Positions 43,900 to 57,268 are shown, numbered from the stretch's first letter. The stretch: DNA of 64,000 nucleotides from Straminergon stramineum (GCA_963920665.1 OY987265.1:22821001-22885000); one strand, 5' to 3'. Program-made: numbers and translations. The notes: generated from the sequence alone by a model not told the origin.

Positions 43900-45055
43900 A
43901 ATTCATGTCAATCTCAGGGCAATTCGAGGACAACATAAGGTAACTCAGCCTATGACACACACAACTCTGGACATGCCTATTGTAGTCCCAAAAATTCTTC
44001 TAGTGTACATGTGACTTGTAAAATGTACCACACAAGAAGAAGTGGGATTGCATAAGGCTTGTCCAAAGTCGTGCATGTCATAGGCTAAGTTACCTTAACT
44101 TGACATTGAGTAACATTCATGCCCACTATGATAGTCTGCTCTAAATCCGCTCGTCTTCTAAAGACTGTCCCTAGCCAGGTTCTAAAATGGACATTAACAA
44201 GTTGTAAAATGCATATGTGTAAAGCATTGAATGTTTTGTCAATATGTCAGAGCGGTTTAAAATTTGTCAAACGTTCCTTTATACTTTGCTAGAGGATGGA
44301 ATAAGAGCCAAGGTGGGTCCATTTCTGAAATGTTCACCTATGTTCAAAAAAACTTTTCTCCCCTAACTTTGAATGCTAATATTTTTCAATCTGTACTGTC
44401 AAACTAGATAAAAATTTTACCACATGATCTCATACTAGTATAGTACAAGATCCTACGGTTGGATTTTTTATTTTTGAAATTTTTTCTTTCTTAAAAGAAT
44501 GCAGCAAAAATGGCAATTTCGAGTGATTTTTGTCAAAAAATAGGCCTTGGTCCTTTAGGAGTTTAGTTTAGTAAAGCTTGCATTTTGGAACCTTGTCTAT
44601 TACTTTCTATATGCTGCAGTGCTTGTTTACGGTGAAGCCATATCTTTTTTCAGACTACACATGTGTGGGTTTTGTAAGGCCTACGATCAAGAAATAGATA
44701 CCTATGGCAGAATTCTTTAAAAATTCATAAGTAATTCAAAAATGCTCCGAAAAATATGAAACCACTTGGGTAGATTCCACATCAATTTTTCTTCGAGTGA
44801 AAAATAAGGAAAAATATTTTCGTGCATCGAAGAACCATCGAAAAGGCGGACCAGCCCTTAAACGCACGGTTTATGAGCAGACTACCTTACCTTTCCTTCA
44901 TGTACCCTGTTCATTACATTGAGCCTTCACCTGTTCCACTTAACTATTGATGAAGCATTGTTGGGTGTAGAATATTCAATGCCATCTATTATAGAGCCAA
45001 GGCATATCATTCATACTCTTGATTGATATGAATATAGAATGTTGTACAGTTTACA

Positions 45056-45058
<3 letters not shown>
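43900..45058. other. AT-rich DNA with a partial TTAA-element end
   Basis: The stretch 44370-44570 is colinear with 58280-59231: ACCACA-GATCTCATACTAGTATAG and TAGGCCTTGGTCCTTTAGGAG resemble TCTCATACTAGTTAGG and AGGCCTTGGTCCTTTCAGGG. It lacks the 748-bp element nested in the 58 kb copy. The left end was not found. No gene was seen. Confidence 0.45.

Positions 45059-45114
<56 letters not shown>
45059..45114. repeat. (AAT)n microsatellite
   Basis: Perfect AAT/ATA tract of about 56 bp, roughly 18 units, in intergenic DNA. Confidence 0.95.
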
Positions 45115-45117
<3 letters not shown>

Positions 45118-46212
45118 TTGAGATTTTTCCGGTTTACAATCTTCCAATAGGAAATATTTGTGTCACAAATCACTTTCTTTTCCTGATGGCTACATTTTAA
45201 TTATCCCTTCGTTCCTCACTACTACATTTTAGGCTCCTTTGCAACGTTTTTGAGTAATGTTTTCTTCAACAAGTAATATATAATTGAATAGTAAGCAACA
45301 TTTGTACTTGAATAAAACTTGGAGGTGAAAAACAATATTTAGATATCAAAATGTTACTTCAATGTTTTGAATGTTGTTCTCATCTTCATTCTTTGATGTC
45401 GACATTATCCCATAAGCCTTGTCCTTAATGAGACTCCCAAGAAGTGTAATACAAAGGTTTCTCTCACAAAATTTCACAACATATGTTATGTCTATATATT
45501 GTTCGAAGAAGTGTATATTGTATTACATAATATATTATATATTTACCATATTTTATTGAAACATCGTAAAAAAATGTAGTACGTATATAATATTGTATAG
45601 TGTGAATGCAAAAATTTGCACTTCAGCAATCTAGTATAGTATGTTGATAAACTATACTATTGTATGAATATCATGTAATTATGTATTTTATTTTATTTTA
45701 TTTAAATTGATGTTTTCTTGCTCCAAATTAATAAATTATTAAAATCTACCTTCCCAAAAACAGATAAATGATTGGGAACAAATGTTCCCCAAGGACAAAA
45801 CAAGTGTTGCATAAGCATGTTCCAAAACGTGGTTCATTTTGAGCATCATTTTTAGCAATGTTTTTTTGTGAAACTTTCAAATGATTTTTAGTTTTGTTAG
45901 TAACATTTTTGTTGTTGCAAAGAGGCCTCATATGTAGTGGTGCCTAGCACAGGAGAAATTCCAAATGTTTGTCTACATAATTTTTGAAGAATTCCATAGT
46001 CAATTGAATGTCAAATGGTGAAAGAACAAGATACACTTGATATGGGATTTGGACACAAAAGACCCTAAACCCTAAAATCTTAGTCCAATTTCCAATTTGA
46101 ATTTCTCCTGAACTAGTGCAAAATCTCATTTGGGAACTCCTGATATTCAATCTGTGAAAGGAACCAAAATATTAATCACTTTGTGTCTACTACCCAAACC
46201 TTGCATGATAAA
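45115..46212. other. AT-rich intergenic DNA, nothing recognised
   Basis: About 1.1 kb of AT-rich sequence without a credible reading frame or clear repeat ends. Confidence 0.5.
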
Positions 46213-46360
46213 CAGTGACACGATCAAAACTGAGTGTAGATGATTTTGAAACTTTTTCATTCAAACAATCATATCATAAGCATCAATGCCTATTGATGCT
46301 TCTGGTGTGATTGTTTGAATGAAAAAGTTAAAAATCTATACTCAGTTTTGTTCGTCACTG
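46213..46360. repeat. 148-bp long hairpin
   Basis: Arms of about 70 nt are joined by a loop of only a few bases around 46290. The left arm contains AAAACTGAGTGTAGAT, ACTTTTTCATTCAAACAATCA and AAGCATCAATG. The right arm carries the complements TTGATGCTTC, TGATTGTTTGAATGAAAAAGT and ATCTATACTCAGTTTT, closing with CAGTGAC/GTCACTG. Arm identity is about 85 percent by eye. It could be a foldback MITE or a small-RNA precursor. Confidence 0.7.
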
Positions 46361-47854
46361 TATGTTCAACACTCTCACCGCTCTTGAAAGAGCTGTAGTC
46401 CATAGTAACAAGCACGCTGCCAGCCATGAAAAGGCGAAACATTGAGTTCGATGATTCTAGTAATTTAAGAAAAGGAAAGGAAAAAAAGGGAAGGTACGTT
46501 GCGGTGGAATGCTGGTGTCTGGTAGGGTGAGAGGCACCAGAGATTGTCATTCGTCTCTCTTGCAAACACAAATTTAAAAGGGAGGAATGTTCGATACTTC
46601 AGCTACATACATGGCGACAACCATCTTGTGGTTGACAAAGTGCTTAGGCTTTTGTTCGACTTCGTGTGGACACGTACAAGACGTGCCAACATTGATTCTC
46701 GGACAAGGTCCCTCCTTTCGAAATCCATTCTAAGCCGCAAGCACACTGATTTGTCGTATTAGTGCGTGTGACACTAATTTAGAAAAGTCACAATATTTGA
46801 ATTAATTTGAAACACAACTATTTTGTACCAAGAAATAGAGTAATGTTTGGACAAAAGTCACAATAGATGAATTAGTTGAATAGAAACATAACCAATTTTA
46901 AAAGCTTTGTGTAGATTTGTGTCACACATTTTACGCTTGGAATTGAGCCAATTTAATCAAAGAAATTCCCAACGAGACAAACGTACTCCTGATATGTAGA
47001 TTCATACTAAATTGAGAAGAAATTGGACTTACTTCTTCTTCTTTGATTCTAGCTGTGAAATCCATTACATCTTGCTCCCCCGATACGCAACTTCCATATT
47101 ATATGGTCCTGATTATAATCACTTATAATGTATTTTAATCCAATCTTAAGGGATGTAATTTGTTCTAATGTAGAATAATCTTGTAGACTTTTTAACAAGG
47201 AATCCAAAAATGTACTTATGTACATGAAATAAATTTTTTTGGAAGACAATAATAGTATTAAAAACCTAATTATATGAGTTTTTTTAATACATATCATAGG
47301 CCGAGCTAGGCAACTTAGGGGGCTTTCTAATAAAAATTTAATTTTAACTAAACCCAACTTCTTTGTATATATTTTTAGAAACTATGCATAGGTGTTTCAA
47401 TTCTTCATATATATTGTGAGTTTTTTTCTAAAATATATGCAATTTAACATTTTCTACATTTAATTTTCTTTTAATTTGATCTTCACCTAGCTTTTTGGTC
47501 TTTTTAATTTGATATAATTTTAACAAAAGCCATCCTCTAAGCTATTTTAATGCCGATGACCCTTGTATATAATACAAGAGTTGCGTACCTGGGTCTTGCT
47601 CATCCACCAGTCGGATGCCGTGTTAGCTGCGCAATGAGTACCAACTCGTACACAGACTGTTCAAGAATTTGAAGTCCTGTACATCTTGGTACATCTTGGT
47701 GTAATCTTTGGTGTCGGTCTTCAACAAACTCACTCCAGATAGTCCCTAAACGGAAACTAGACCTTCTTCTTCTTCTTCTTCTTCTTCTTTAATTGAGCAA
47801 AAATCAGGCAATTGTTGTCAGTACATAAACCAGTTAAAGGGGGGTTCTACAAAG
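46361..47854. other. Intergenic DNA upstream of the broken ligase gene
   Basis: No supported gene. A (CTT)n tract of about 28 bp lies at 47762-47790. The short frames at 46.3-46.8 kb resemble no family known to me. Confidence 0.45.
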
Positions 47855-50800
47855 TTGGGAGCTTCCATAATCAGAAGTGAGCAACTATGTAATCGGAGCA
47901 GAAATGTTACCAGCAGAAAATTTACGAGGGTGGCGATCACCGGCCGTTCCAGATACTGCAGCAGCAATGGCGTCTTCTACAGCAAGCGAACCCCCGTTAC
48001 AATCCCGGAGAACGTGAACCTTCTCTCCTTCTTGTTCACTCGCCAGTTCAGTGACGAAGTGGCTCTTGTTGACGGCCTCACTGGCAGATCTCTCTCGTAC
48101 AGAGAAATCGAGCAGAACTTGAGTGCGCTGGCGACAGAATTTTCTCAGGTCCTGGGAGTGCAACAACGTGATGTGGTAGTGCTTCTGCTGCCGAATTCTA
48201 TTGTGTTTCCAGTCAGCTTTTTGGCTGTAACATGGCTTGGAGCCGTTGTGACTACTCTGAATCCAGTGAACACTGCGCAAGAGCTTCGGAAACAGATCAG
48301 CTATTCAGGTTTTGTTCATTCTCTAGCTGACTTCCTGTGTGTTCATTATCATATTCGTTAAAAGGGGAGTGACTGAGAGGAGTAAAATTGTGACGTTCAC
48401 GTGCCCTGTGCTCTGAAAACTAGGGCTGTCTACATGGATCTGACAGAGGTTTCCGTTTGCTGACTGAAATGGTGCCAATCTTGATGAAATTCGTCATCTT
48501 AACCAATTTGAACCAGGCTAATAATTAATACTTCACTTAACATTAGTTTTTAATTTGTAGTTTGAATATGAAACAAAACGTCCATGTCATTCTTCAGGGA
48601 AAGCCGAATGGGAGCCAACCTGAATTTCTTGTGGTGAGAGATTTGTAACAGTAGCGAATTAATTAGACTCCGAGGATCAACTTCACCAGTGTTGATGGTG
48701 ACTCGCTCAGAGATAAGCTTAGAGTTTGATGTTCAGAGACTGTTATTAAAGAGCATCCATGTAGTTTGTTTAGTGACTAACTACATTTGTAGAAAGCACG
48801 GATTGCAGGCGGTAGACACTATCTTCCTCCTACGGATTTTGGTAGATTTTGGTACCTTAATGTTAACTTAGCTTGAGCTCACGAGTGTGCACAAATTAAA
48901 AGAATATGGATTCCTTTCTCAAGGGTGTCGAATCAGTTCCTCCAGAAAGTTATGAGTTTGGTCGCATCTGGAATTCTTTATGATTGTTCAAATTACAGAC
49001 TGAGGTGTTTGGACAATTTCAACACCAAAACACAATGAATGATCACATTTTCTACAGGAGCGAAACTGTACATTATCGCATCAGCTGGGCTGCTAGATAA
49101 GGTCAACGCAGCGCAACTACCAACAGTAATTGTTGGGGGTATGGAGACTGCCAAGATTCAGCAGCAACACAACGTTCTCCTACTCAGACTTGCTCAAAAC
49201 CGGACTGACAAATGTTGAACGGTACTTGTTTGATAGCTTGCATCACTAAGACCCTTTGCACTGACGACGGATAACTTTTAGTAGCTTATAACTTCTGGAG
49301 GCGTTACCAAATGAATGCAATGATTTCCAATTGCCACATATTATTTAGCTCGTTTTTTGCTCTGTCATCCTGCCTCGTCAATTGATCGATAATTATGTCA
49401 TGCAGTGGATTTTGCACTGTACTTCTTAATGTATTAGGTGACTCATATCTCCAGTCTAGTCAGTCTTGGAAAATAGTACATTTTGATGGAGGTTTGCAAG
49501 CGGCAATCGAGAAAAGGATGTACTTTTTCATAACTAGACTCTAGATTTGAGTTACCTAGCATAATCTCAATGAAGACACAACGATCTTGGCTGATCAGGT
49601 AAGTTAGTGAAAGTAGAAATAATATTTTGTTTATTGATCAACTATCAATTGAAAATAAATGGGGAGCAGGGGAGTGGTTATAGATATAATTCAACTCTTT
49701 TCCTCAACTGGTTGCATACATTGGTTATCCACTTATATGTCACAAATTTGTAGATTATAGGTCTCATTGAGATTTTAATATCATATTCATGGCTTGCAGG
49801 GCACAATCAAAGCAAAGCGACACGGGGTCAATTTTGTTTTCCTCTGGCACAACCGGGAAGAGCAAAGGAGTGGCACTCACACCCCGGAACTGCATCTCAG
49901 CAGTCCTTGGACAAATGGTATGCGACCAAGGCAAGAATCTCACAAGGATATTAACTGTATTGCCCATGTACCACGGATACGGGTTTACCGTGTGCGTACT
50001 GAGCTCTCTTGCTGGGGGCATGTCTGTGATCATTCTAAGGAAGTTTGAGGCTGTCACCATGCTCAGGGCTCATTATCCAGAAGTACCGGGTGACACATAT
50101 GTGTGTGTGTGTGTGTGTGTTCCGTGCTGCCAATTGTGAAAGCCTTTGTGAATGTGAGTGATGTGCATCAATTTGACTTCAGCTGCGCCTTTAATTAGGA
50201 ATGGAGGTCTACAATTTCGGCTTTTAATTTGCTGAGAAGTTTCCATTTGTAAAATGTAAGCAGGTATGCATGGTATTATCTTGATTGTAAAATGAAATTA
50301 AAATAAAAAAGACTCAAAACATTCACTAGAGAGAGCGAGAGAGCGAGCATACACGGTGCTTAGCGAATGGTTAAAAGGGCATTATCTTCTTTTCCAGGGG
50401 TATTATATTGCTCAAAATGAATCTTCATTCAATTTGCAAGGTATTTTTTGCAAGTTTTTATTTTCCCCAGCTGCTGTAAATTGTGATGTTGGAAATGGCA
50501 AGAATATGGAATGACGGAAACAACCGGTTGCATCTCCAGTCTGACTGCAGGCGATGACGCCCATGTGGACTCTTCCGGCCTCCTGTTACCATGATGCTGG
50601 GAAGCAATGGTGGTGGACCTTAAAACCAAGCAGCCGTTTTCCTTGCGGATGACCGGGGAGCTTTGGGTTCGAGGTCCTTCTATCATGAAAGGTGACTGAA
50701 CCAAAGAGTATCTTGTCCAATTTTATGGGCTGAACTGCACTGCTGAGTCCTGTTGAAAGCCGCCTTCGACAATCTGATATTGCTGTTATTAATTATGAAT

Positions 50801-53530
50801 TACGTTTTAATTTGATACTTCATCATTTTTTTTATCATCTGACATCAAAGGCAGCTCTTCTGACTTCTTCTCTTGATTTAAGATTCCAGTATACACAAGA
50901 TTCATGGGTCTATTGCAGAGAATCAGAATAACAGGATTAGAGTTGACCCAAGTATTGAGGATATATGCGACACTGTGCAGTATGTTCATATGGACTACGT
51001 ATTGAATACATAATATTTTCAATTTTCTTGATTGGCAAGAATTGATCATTCAACCTAGTGTACTCGAGTAGCTCCTATGAAATCCTAATCGTCAAGAAGA
51101 AGAACAACTCCAGATTCTTTGTGAACGTACCTGTCATATACAAGAATATGTCCATCAGTGAGACTCTTCCTGAAACCAGCACATGTGAATCAATTGTCTG
51201 TTTTTCTTTGAATATGGAGAAACCTTCAATTAAAGAGTGCAAATGCCCTAAACGTATCAGGAGAAAGGCCAATCTGGATTTGTAGACAAGCTGGATTAGG
51301 TTAATAATTGAAAATATGAGCTAATTTTCATGTAGAATAATTTAAACGAGTGGTGCAAAACACCTCATTTGACACCAAACTGATATGAACTGAACTCAAC
51401 TGTTAGCATCGTCGTCCTCTTATCACCGTGACACTTCTATTAATGTGTCCAAGTCCACAGGATTGTGGGAAATAATTGTCAACTTCTAGTCTTTCCACTA
51501 ACCCAATCTTTATAAATTAACACACGCAGGGTATGTGAATAACCCCAGGGAAACAGACGAAACAATTGAAAAAAATGGGTGGCTTCACACTGGTGACATG
51601 GTGAAATTTGATGAGGATGGCTACCTCTACGTTGTGGTTCAGCTCAAGGAGCTTGTGAAGTACAATGGCTACCAGGTGGAATACATGCAAACATTTTTGA
51701 TCTGAGAAGATCTGCTTGTTGCTTCAATTTTGAAACATGTGTTGAAGGTTCTTGAATCATGAATTTTTGGTTCTTAGCATTGCGTGACAGGATGTATGAT
51801 GGGTCTTGTAGCAGAATTGATTGGACTCTGAATGTAGCAGAATTACACATAAGTAGTTTGTTCTATGCATGAGACCTTGAGCTCTTCTTCAGAAGTGTTT
51901 CAGGCTCATGATTATGCAATTGGGACTTCTGGACTGCGTCTATTGAGGGCATTGAACCTGTTTTCGATCCTGATATCAACATAATGTCGTCAACGAATTC
52001 TTCATTTTTATCTTTGCATTGTACTAAATTGTGCAGGTACGTAGCACCTGCTGAGCTAGAAATCTTCTTTCGTCCCACCCGGCAGTGCTGGATTGCGCAA
52101 TTATTCCATAATAAGCTACTCATCCTTCATCAATTATCCTGAATACATATCTGAATGCAACCTACATACATGCTAGCCTTAAATGAGTTAGGTTTCAGCA
52201 AGATATAGTATTTTCTGGGGGAAACAAATGAACTATTCATCCCATTGTAAGAGGCCAACCTGCACATCAAACCAAGACAAGACAAAATTGTAGCTGTGAA
52301 CGCCGTGAGAGGCGAAGTTGGGGGCGCGAGCACCCCCTTCAAATTAAAACCAACAAAAAGGAAGGGTCAAAGGAATGGGTGTGGCACCAAGAAGTGCCAC
52401 GTTCCGTACACAAAACTGTAGCTAGCTAGTCAACCCAATCTCACATCAACAGGATTTATAAATGCATGTTACTTGCAAAGTCTTAGCAGGTTTCATCATT
52501 ATAATTACCAAAAACACCAAAAACACACCTTGAAAATCAACCTATCAGCAAATTGACGAAAAATAAACAGCGGATTGACTATAAATCTAGTAGATTGTCG
52601 GTGAGCAATTCAATTTATGATAGTGAGAATTTGGATTATAGAAAATGACTGTAAGTTCCTCCTCCACATGACATTTGTGTTGTAAATTGGTGCAACAGCA
52701 GGTATCCTGACAAGCAGTGTGGCCAAATTCCAATGGCATGTATCGTCCGAAGAGAAGGGTTCAAAATAACTGCTGACAGTATCATGCATTGGGTCGCTGA
52801 GCAGGTACACATCACCATGTCACCAATTTAGTAAGTGATCCTTCATTCCAAGCATTGTTAGGATAAGAGTCGGAACCTTCTAGGTACCAAGATTGTAATG
52901 TTTCTTGTTAATAATTTTTATGCATCTCCTGGAGATAATCGTCTTTCTTTTATTAATTTGATGAATGAAATACATGATTGACATCTGGACATGGGTCGTG
53001 ATGTTTCCCTATTGGACAAGGTCTCTGAACTGTGAGTTTCAAGTTTCTCTAATGACACTTCTAAACAGGCATCTAAATGCACTCATTGATTTTGGAACTT
53101 CACAGGTTGAAATTGTCCAGTTCGATGTGCACACAACTTGACATATTCTAAGGATATACAAAGAATGTGCAATTTCAAAGTCACTGTGTCATTACAGAGG
53201 GGAGAGTGTTTAATTTGGTGTTTGTTACTCTGGGTGGAATTTGCTATCCATGTTCATGTGGCATAGGAGTCAGAGTAGAACTGGGCACCCCAAATAGACT
53301 CTTCAATATTCACGTGGTTGTAAAGTCTCCACAGTTTCGTGTTCTTTGCTTCTCTGCTTGAATGAATTGAAGCTTGAATTGATCAAGGTTTTGTGACCGT
53401 CCAGGTGTCTCCTTACAAGAAAGTGCGGAAAGTGTCTTTCATGGACAGCATTCCCAGGTCTGCAGCAGGCAAGATCGGGGGCAAGATACTACGGAGACAC
53501 AGGAAATTCATATTGGGTTCCCGGTGTTGA
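47855..53530 (+). pseudogene. 4-coumarate-CoA ligase-like (acyl-CoA ligase) pseudogene
   Basis: Exon-like blocks follow family order: about 47855-48308 (YCSSNGVFYS to VVTTLNPVNTAQELRKQI), 49058-49221, 49800-50130 (AMP-binding motif SSGTTGKSKGVALTP, MYHGYGFTVCVL), about 50498-50692 (YGMTETTGC, GELWVRGPSIMKG), 51530-51675 ([20 protein letters not shown]), about 52040-52110 (APAELE), 52702-52804 (GQIPMACIVRR) and 53405-53530 ([15 protein letters not shown]). The frame is broken at least five times: about 49150; 50073 (one extra base before ATTATCCAGAAGTACCGGG); a (GT)n expansion at 50098-50120; about 50592; and 52036-52070. The block before YGMTET is missing, VVDR is now VVVQ, and no ATG opens the first exon. 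The family activates phenylpropanoid or fatty acyl acids in cytosol or peroxisome. This copy cannot encode an intact enzyme as read. Confidence 0.82.
50098..50120 (+). repeat. (GT)n tract within a former coding exon
   Basis: An alternating TG tract of about 23 bp splits the expected RVTH...VLPIVKAF reading of the ligase exon and changes its frame. Confidence 0.8.
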
Positions 53531-53640
53531 AATTCCCTGTGAGTCTCACTTTTTCCAGTGTGTAATACACTAGGAACACCGGGAAAAGTGAGACTCACCG
53601 GGAATTTCATCACCGGGAACCCAATATGAGTTTCCTGTGT
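53497..53640. repeat. 144-bp near-perfect hairpin overlapping the pseudogene stop
   Basis: The left arm 53497-53561 and right arm 53575-53640 are inverted copies, about 65 nt each, about 90 percent identical by eye, with a 13-nt loop. The core CATATTGGGTTCCCGGTG is exact in both arms. The left arm is the last coding bases of the ligase exon, including its TGA, so the right arm is an inverted copy of that exon end. Its transcript would fold into a long stem like a young plant miRNA precursor. Confidence 0.85.
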
Positions 53641-54150
53641 AGAGAACTTGAAAATTTGGTGATGTTGAAATCAAAATTGTAGCTAGGCTCAAGGAAAGAC
53701 AACACAGAGTATCCAGGAATTGTAGGCTCAAGGACTCAGTATCTTACTGCTGTACGTATCAACAACTCCTTCCTTCACACCTCACTTCAATTCGTTCTCC
53801 CTATTTCTAACTAATCTCTTGCATTGGTTGGATTAATTCTTGAGCTATAATTTGCACTTCTAGCTTCGAATGCGATCTATAGAAATACGGGTGAGTGTTG
53901 ATAACACCCAACACCCCCTTTTAAATTGCAAAATCAGCTTACGGCAGCAGATTGAGCAGGGCAACCAGCTTATCTTAATTACGGCGCAACTCAAGGCAGC
54001 CAGCTTACGACCCACCACCACAGCAAGTCCGAAGACCCACAGTTACGACCCAGCGACCCACCTTTCCTTTCCAGGTATCGGATTTGGGGGGTCGGGACAG
54101 ATCCGGCTGGTTCAATTTCTGACACTAGGGATTTGGGGATTGCCGCATTA
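53641..54150. other. Short intergenic stretch, no gene
   Basis: Moderately GC-rich at 53.9-54.1 kb with one open frame that resembles no known protein. Confidence 0.4.
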
Positions 54151-54384
54151 GAGAAAATATCGACCCTAAGGAGGGTCGTTGGACTGCATGCAAATGTGCA
54201 AATAGAGAAAAAATCAGCTCAGACCTTGTCACAGAGAATGTTGTCAGTTTGTGTCAGCTTGTCTGTTCCATCAGATTAGTGATTATAAAATTATTATTTT
54301 TATTCTTTAAAATATTCTTTTATTTCACTATATTTGCACATGGGCTAAAAGTCAAACAACCCTCCATAGGGCTGATATTTTCTC
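54151..54384. mobile_element. Small terminal-inverted-repeat element
   Basis: A 234-bp segment has 36-bp ends that are inverted copies: GAGAAAATATCGACCCTAAG at the left and GGGCTGATATTTTCTC at the right, with about six mismatches overall. No clear target duplication and no coding frame were seen. Confidence 0.6.
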
Positions 54385-54497
54385 TGATGACATGGGTTTA
54401 GTTGGTTCAATTTTAGAATAGTGTAGGGGCATGGGACATGGGTCTAGCTGGTTCAAATTCTAAACATTAGGGGGTTGGGGACACAAGTTTGGCTGAT

Positions 54498-54728
54498 TTA
54501 ACCCTTGAAAGGCCCTTGGGGTCCATCTATACGACCTGTATTTAGCTTTATAACTCTTCAATTGTGGTTTAATAGATGAGTTATGATATATTTTTATTTA
54601 CATACTATCATGATCATTAATTTACTTTGTACTAAAAAGTAGTAGGTGAATGTTTCCTTGATCAAATACCACCAAATACATAATATACTATACAGCTACA
54701 AAGGGCTTTCAGGTCCTTCTAGGGTTAA
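54498..54728. mobile_element. TTAA-flanked MITE, family 2 copy c
   Basis: A 231-bp element is bounded by TTAA at 54498-54501 and 54725-54728. The body starts CCCTTGAAAGGCCCTTGGGG and ends GTCCTTCTAGGG. It is closely related to 18348-18558 throughout, in the same orientation. Confidence 0.7.
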
Positions 54729-56383
54729 TTTTTGAACTTTGGGGTCTACTTGCTACATATTGGTATCATTTTTTTCAAATATAAGAAAAACTAGGTTTTC
54801 TTGGTTTTGAATGAAAAATAAACAAAAAGGCTATAATCTACAATAGTACAAATTAAAGGATAGGACTTTTTAACACATGAGAGGGTGGCTTACTAATGTT
54901 TATCTATGTCTAAAGAAGGATTTAAGATTCAAAGCTTTGCCATGTATAAGGTTTATGGAAACATCACTACTAAAGCATGGCTACAATAATGCTATGAAAA
55001 AGGGTACATGATAAAAGCTTTGCGATATGGCGTGTTGCCTTAGAAACTTAGGAACAAAAATGATAAGGGACACTTCCACAACTTCATGAGCAACAATCCC
55101 AACTCCAATTGCTACCCCAAAATTACAACTTATACAAATAAGTTAGCCTTTGTAAGCCACCACATTGGCTCATAGTTTAGAATTAGGGAAATTTAGACAA
55201 TTTAGATGAAATTGCAAGTTAGGAATTATTAGTTGAATGAATGTAATCCATAATCACAAACTAAAGAATTTTTCAATAGGTAGGAATGAAAATTTTATAA
55301 TAAGGGTGTAAATTTTAGGAAATGCAGTTACTATATGTGAAAATGATGAAGAAATCCTAGAGAAAAACTAGGACTTTTCAATCAAAAAGACCTAAAGTCA
55401 GAATTGAAAAATTAATTAAATTAGGCAAAGTAAGAATTGTAGAGAAATTAGAAATTAAATAATAATTCTTGTAGAAAATTGAACTAGAAATGAATTGAAA
55501 ATAAAAAATGAAAATATAAAAAATACAAAACTAATTAGTAGAGTAAGAACAACTATTAGAACATTAGCATTGTGGTAAGACTCTAAAATAGGGGGGGGAA
55601 GACAATAAATTAGTGAGATTTACAATAAAGTAGCATGTTTCATGCTAAATTAATGTATTTAACCACAAATAAGTACATTTTTCAGTAAATTAGGGTAGAG
55701 ATGAAATTTAATGGACAAGTCTTTAAATGAACGGTTGTTAGAGTAGGAAATTAGATTGTGAAGCTCCTTTCATTTCACTCTCTTGCATTTTTGTGGTAGT
55801 GTGTGCTTGGAGAGTTTGGAGAAAATTGTGGTGAAAGAAGAACAAAAAATATTAAGGGAAGTTTAAAGATGAATTAGGGTTGAAAATAGGAAACATTTGT
55901 TGAATAGGTTTTATCTTATGTGGTGAGAAGAAAGGGAAAACAATGATTAGAGTGAATCTAGATATTGAATTGTTAGAGTGGGTTGATTGGATTCTTGTGG
56001 GAGGCTTGTAATTAGATCTATGATGATGGGATTTTTTGAAAAATGCCTAGGTTTTTTTCTCTATTGGTTTTAGGGCATGAATTGGCAAGATACATTGAAA
56101 CAATGGTTGAGGGCTTAATCCTTAAAGGATGTTGAGGCTCACAGAAGCCAATGGATGACTTAATTGTTCACCATAGAAACCAAGAATAAACCTATTGTTC
56201 CAATAATCCAAGCATTTTGGTGACTACAATAGCAATCACCAAGACTACCCTCCTCCCAACGAAATGATGTGAAATATTCCACATCATATCATCTCTTGGA
56301 TGATATGGTGTGGAATATTCTACACCTATCAGTGGATAAGAGGATACATGTCTAAACTTGTCAGAAAATAAAAAGTCATTCTT
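54729..56383. other. AT-rich intergenic DNA, no gene
   Basis: About 1.65 kb without credible coding sequence. A TTAA-TCCTTAAAGGATG motif near 56115 resembles the left end of the family-1 MITEs and may mark another degraded element. Confidence 0.45.
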
Positions 56384-57268
56384 TCAATCCCTAAAGAACC
56401 ATGACCTTTTGGGGGGGTCAAAAACACTCATATCTACTACAAAGGGCACAAAATAATTTACATCTAATCATAGGATCTTATACTACATTAGTATGAAAAT
56501 GCATACAAGCAATTTCAAAAACTTTGACTATACATATTACAAGATATTTGTGCTTAAAGAGAATAAATCAAGATTTTTTTGCACCTCATATGACTATATT
56601 GTTTGACTTTGAACCTTCTGAACTTAAATTTTTTGAACTTCAAATTTTTTCAATTTAATCTTGATGGTAGGGGATGGAGTTGAGAATCTAGGATAAAATA
56701 TTGAAATTAAAAAAAAATCATTCTTAAAAAATTGTTTAGTAGAAGTAGGTATGAGATAAAAGAAAAATCTAAATCGTTAACATCTCTAAGATGGAAATGA
56801 AACTCAATAATCACAATAGTAAAATTGTTTTAGCAAATAAACTAAACCTCCTAGAACTTTTTTTTTGAAAAATTATAAATATTGAATCCAAAAACAAATC
56901 CAATATGTTATTTTTTCTAAGAGATGCTATGGTTGCTCAGAAAACAAGAAGCTCCATAACTTTCACATCACTAATACAAATGGAATAAATCAAAACTTTC
57001 CATGTAGATAAAAATATAGTCTATAAGAAAAAAATCAATTCTAAGTTTTCATGGATTTTTTGGCCACCAAGTCCCACCCATTTTGAATTTATTGTGACAT
57101 AGCTTTTAATTCCAAGCATTGATTGAAATAAAAACTATATTTCAAGAGCTAATGCATTTTTCTATTTTTAAAAACAATTTTAAAAAATCATAACAAACAC
57201 TAAGACCATAGGAGCCTGTCCCAAATCCCTTTTGTTCCCTAAGGGAACAATGGTCCTTTAGAGATTAA
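56384..57268. mobile_element. TTAA-type element candidate
   Basis: It starts TCAA-TCCCTAAAGAACCATG and ends GGAACAATGGTCCTTTAGAGA-TTAA, with inverted ends. An internal block at 56455-56560 is the reverse complement of sequence at 58280-58375, so this copy lies in the opposite orientation to its neighbour at 57556. Confidence 0.5.
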
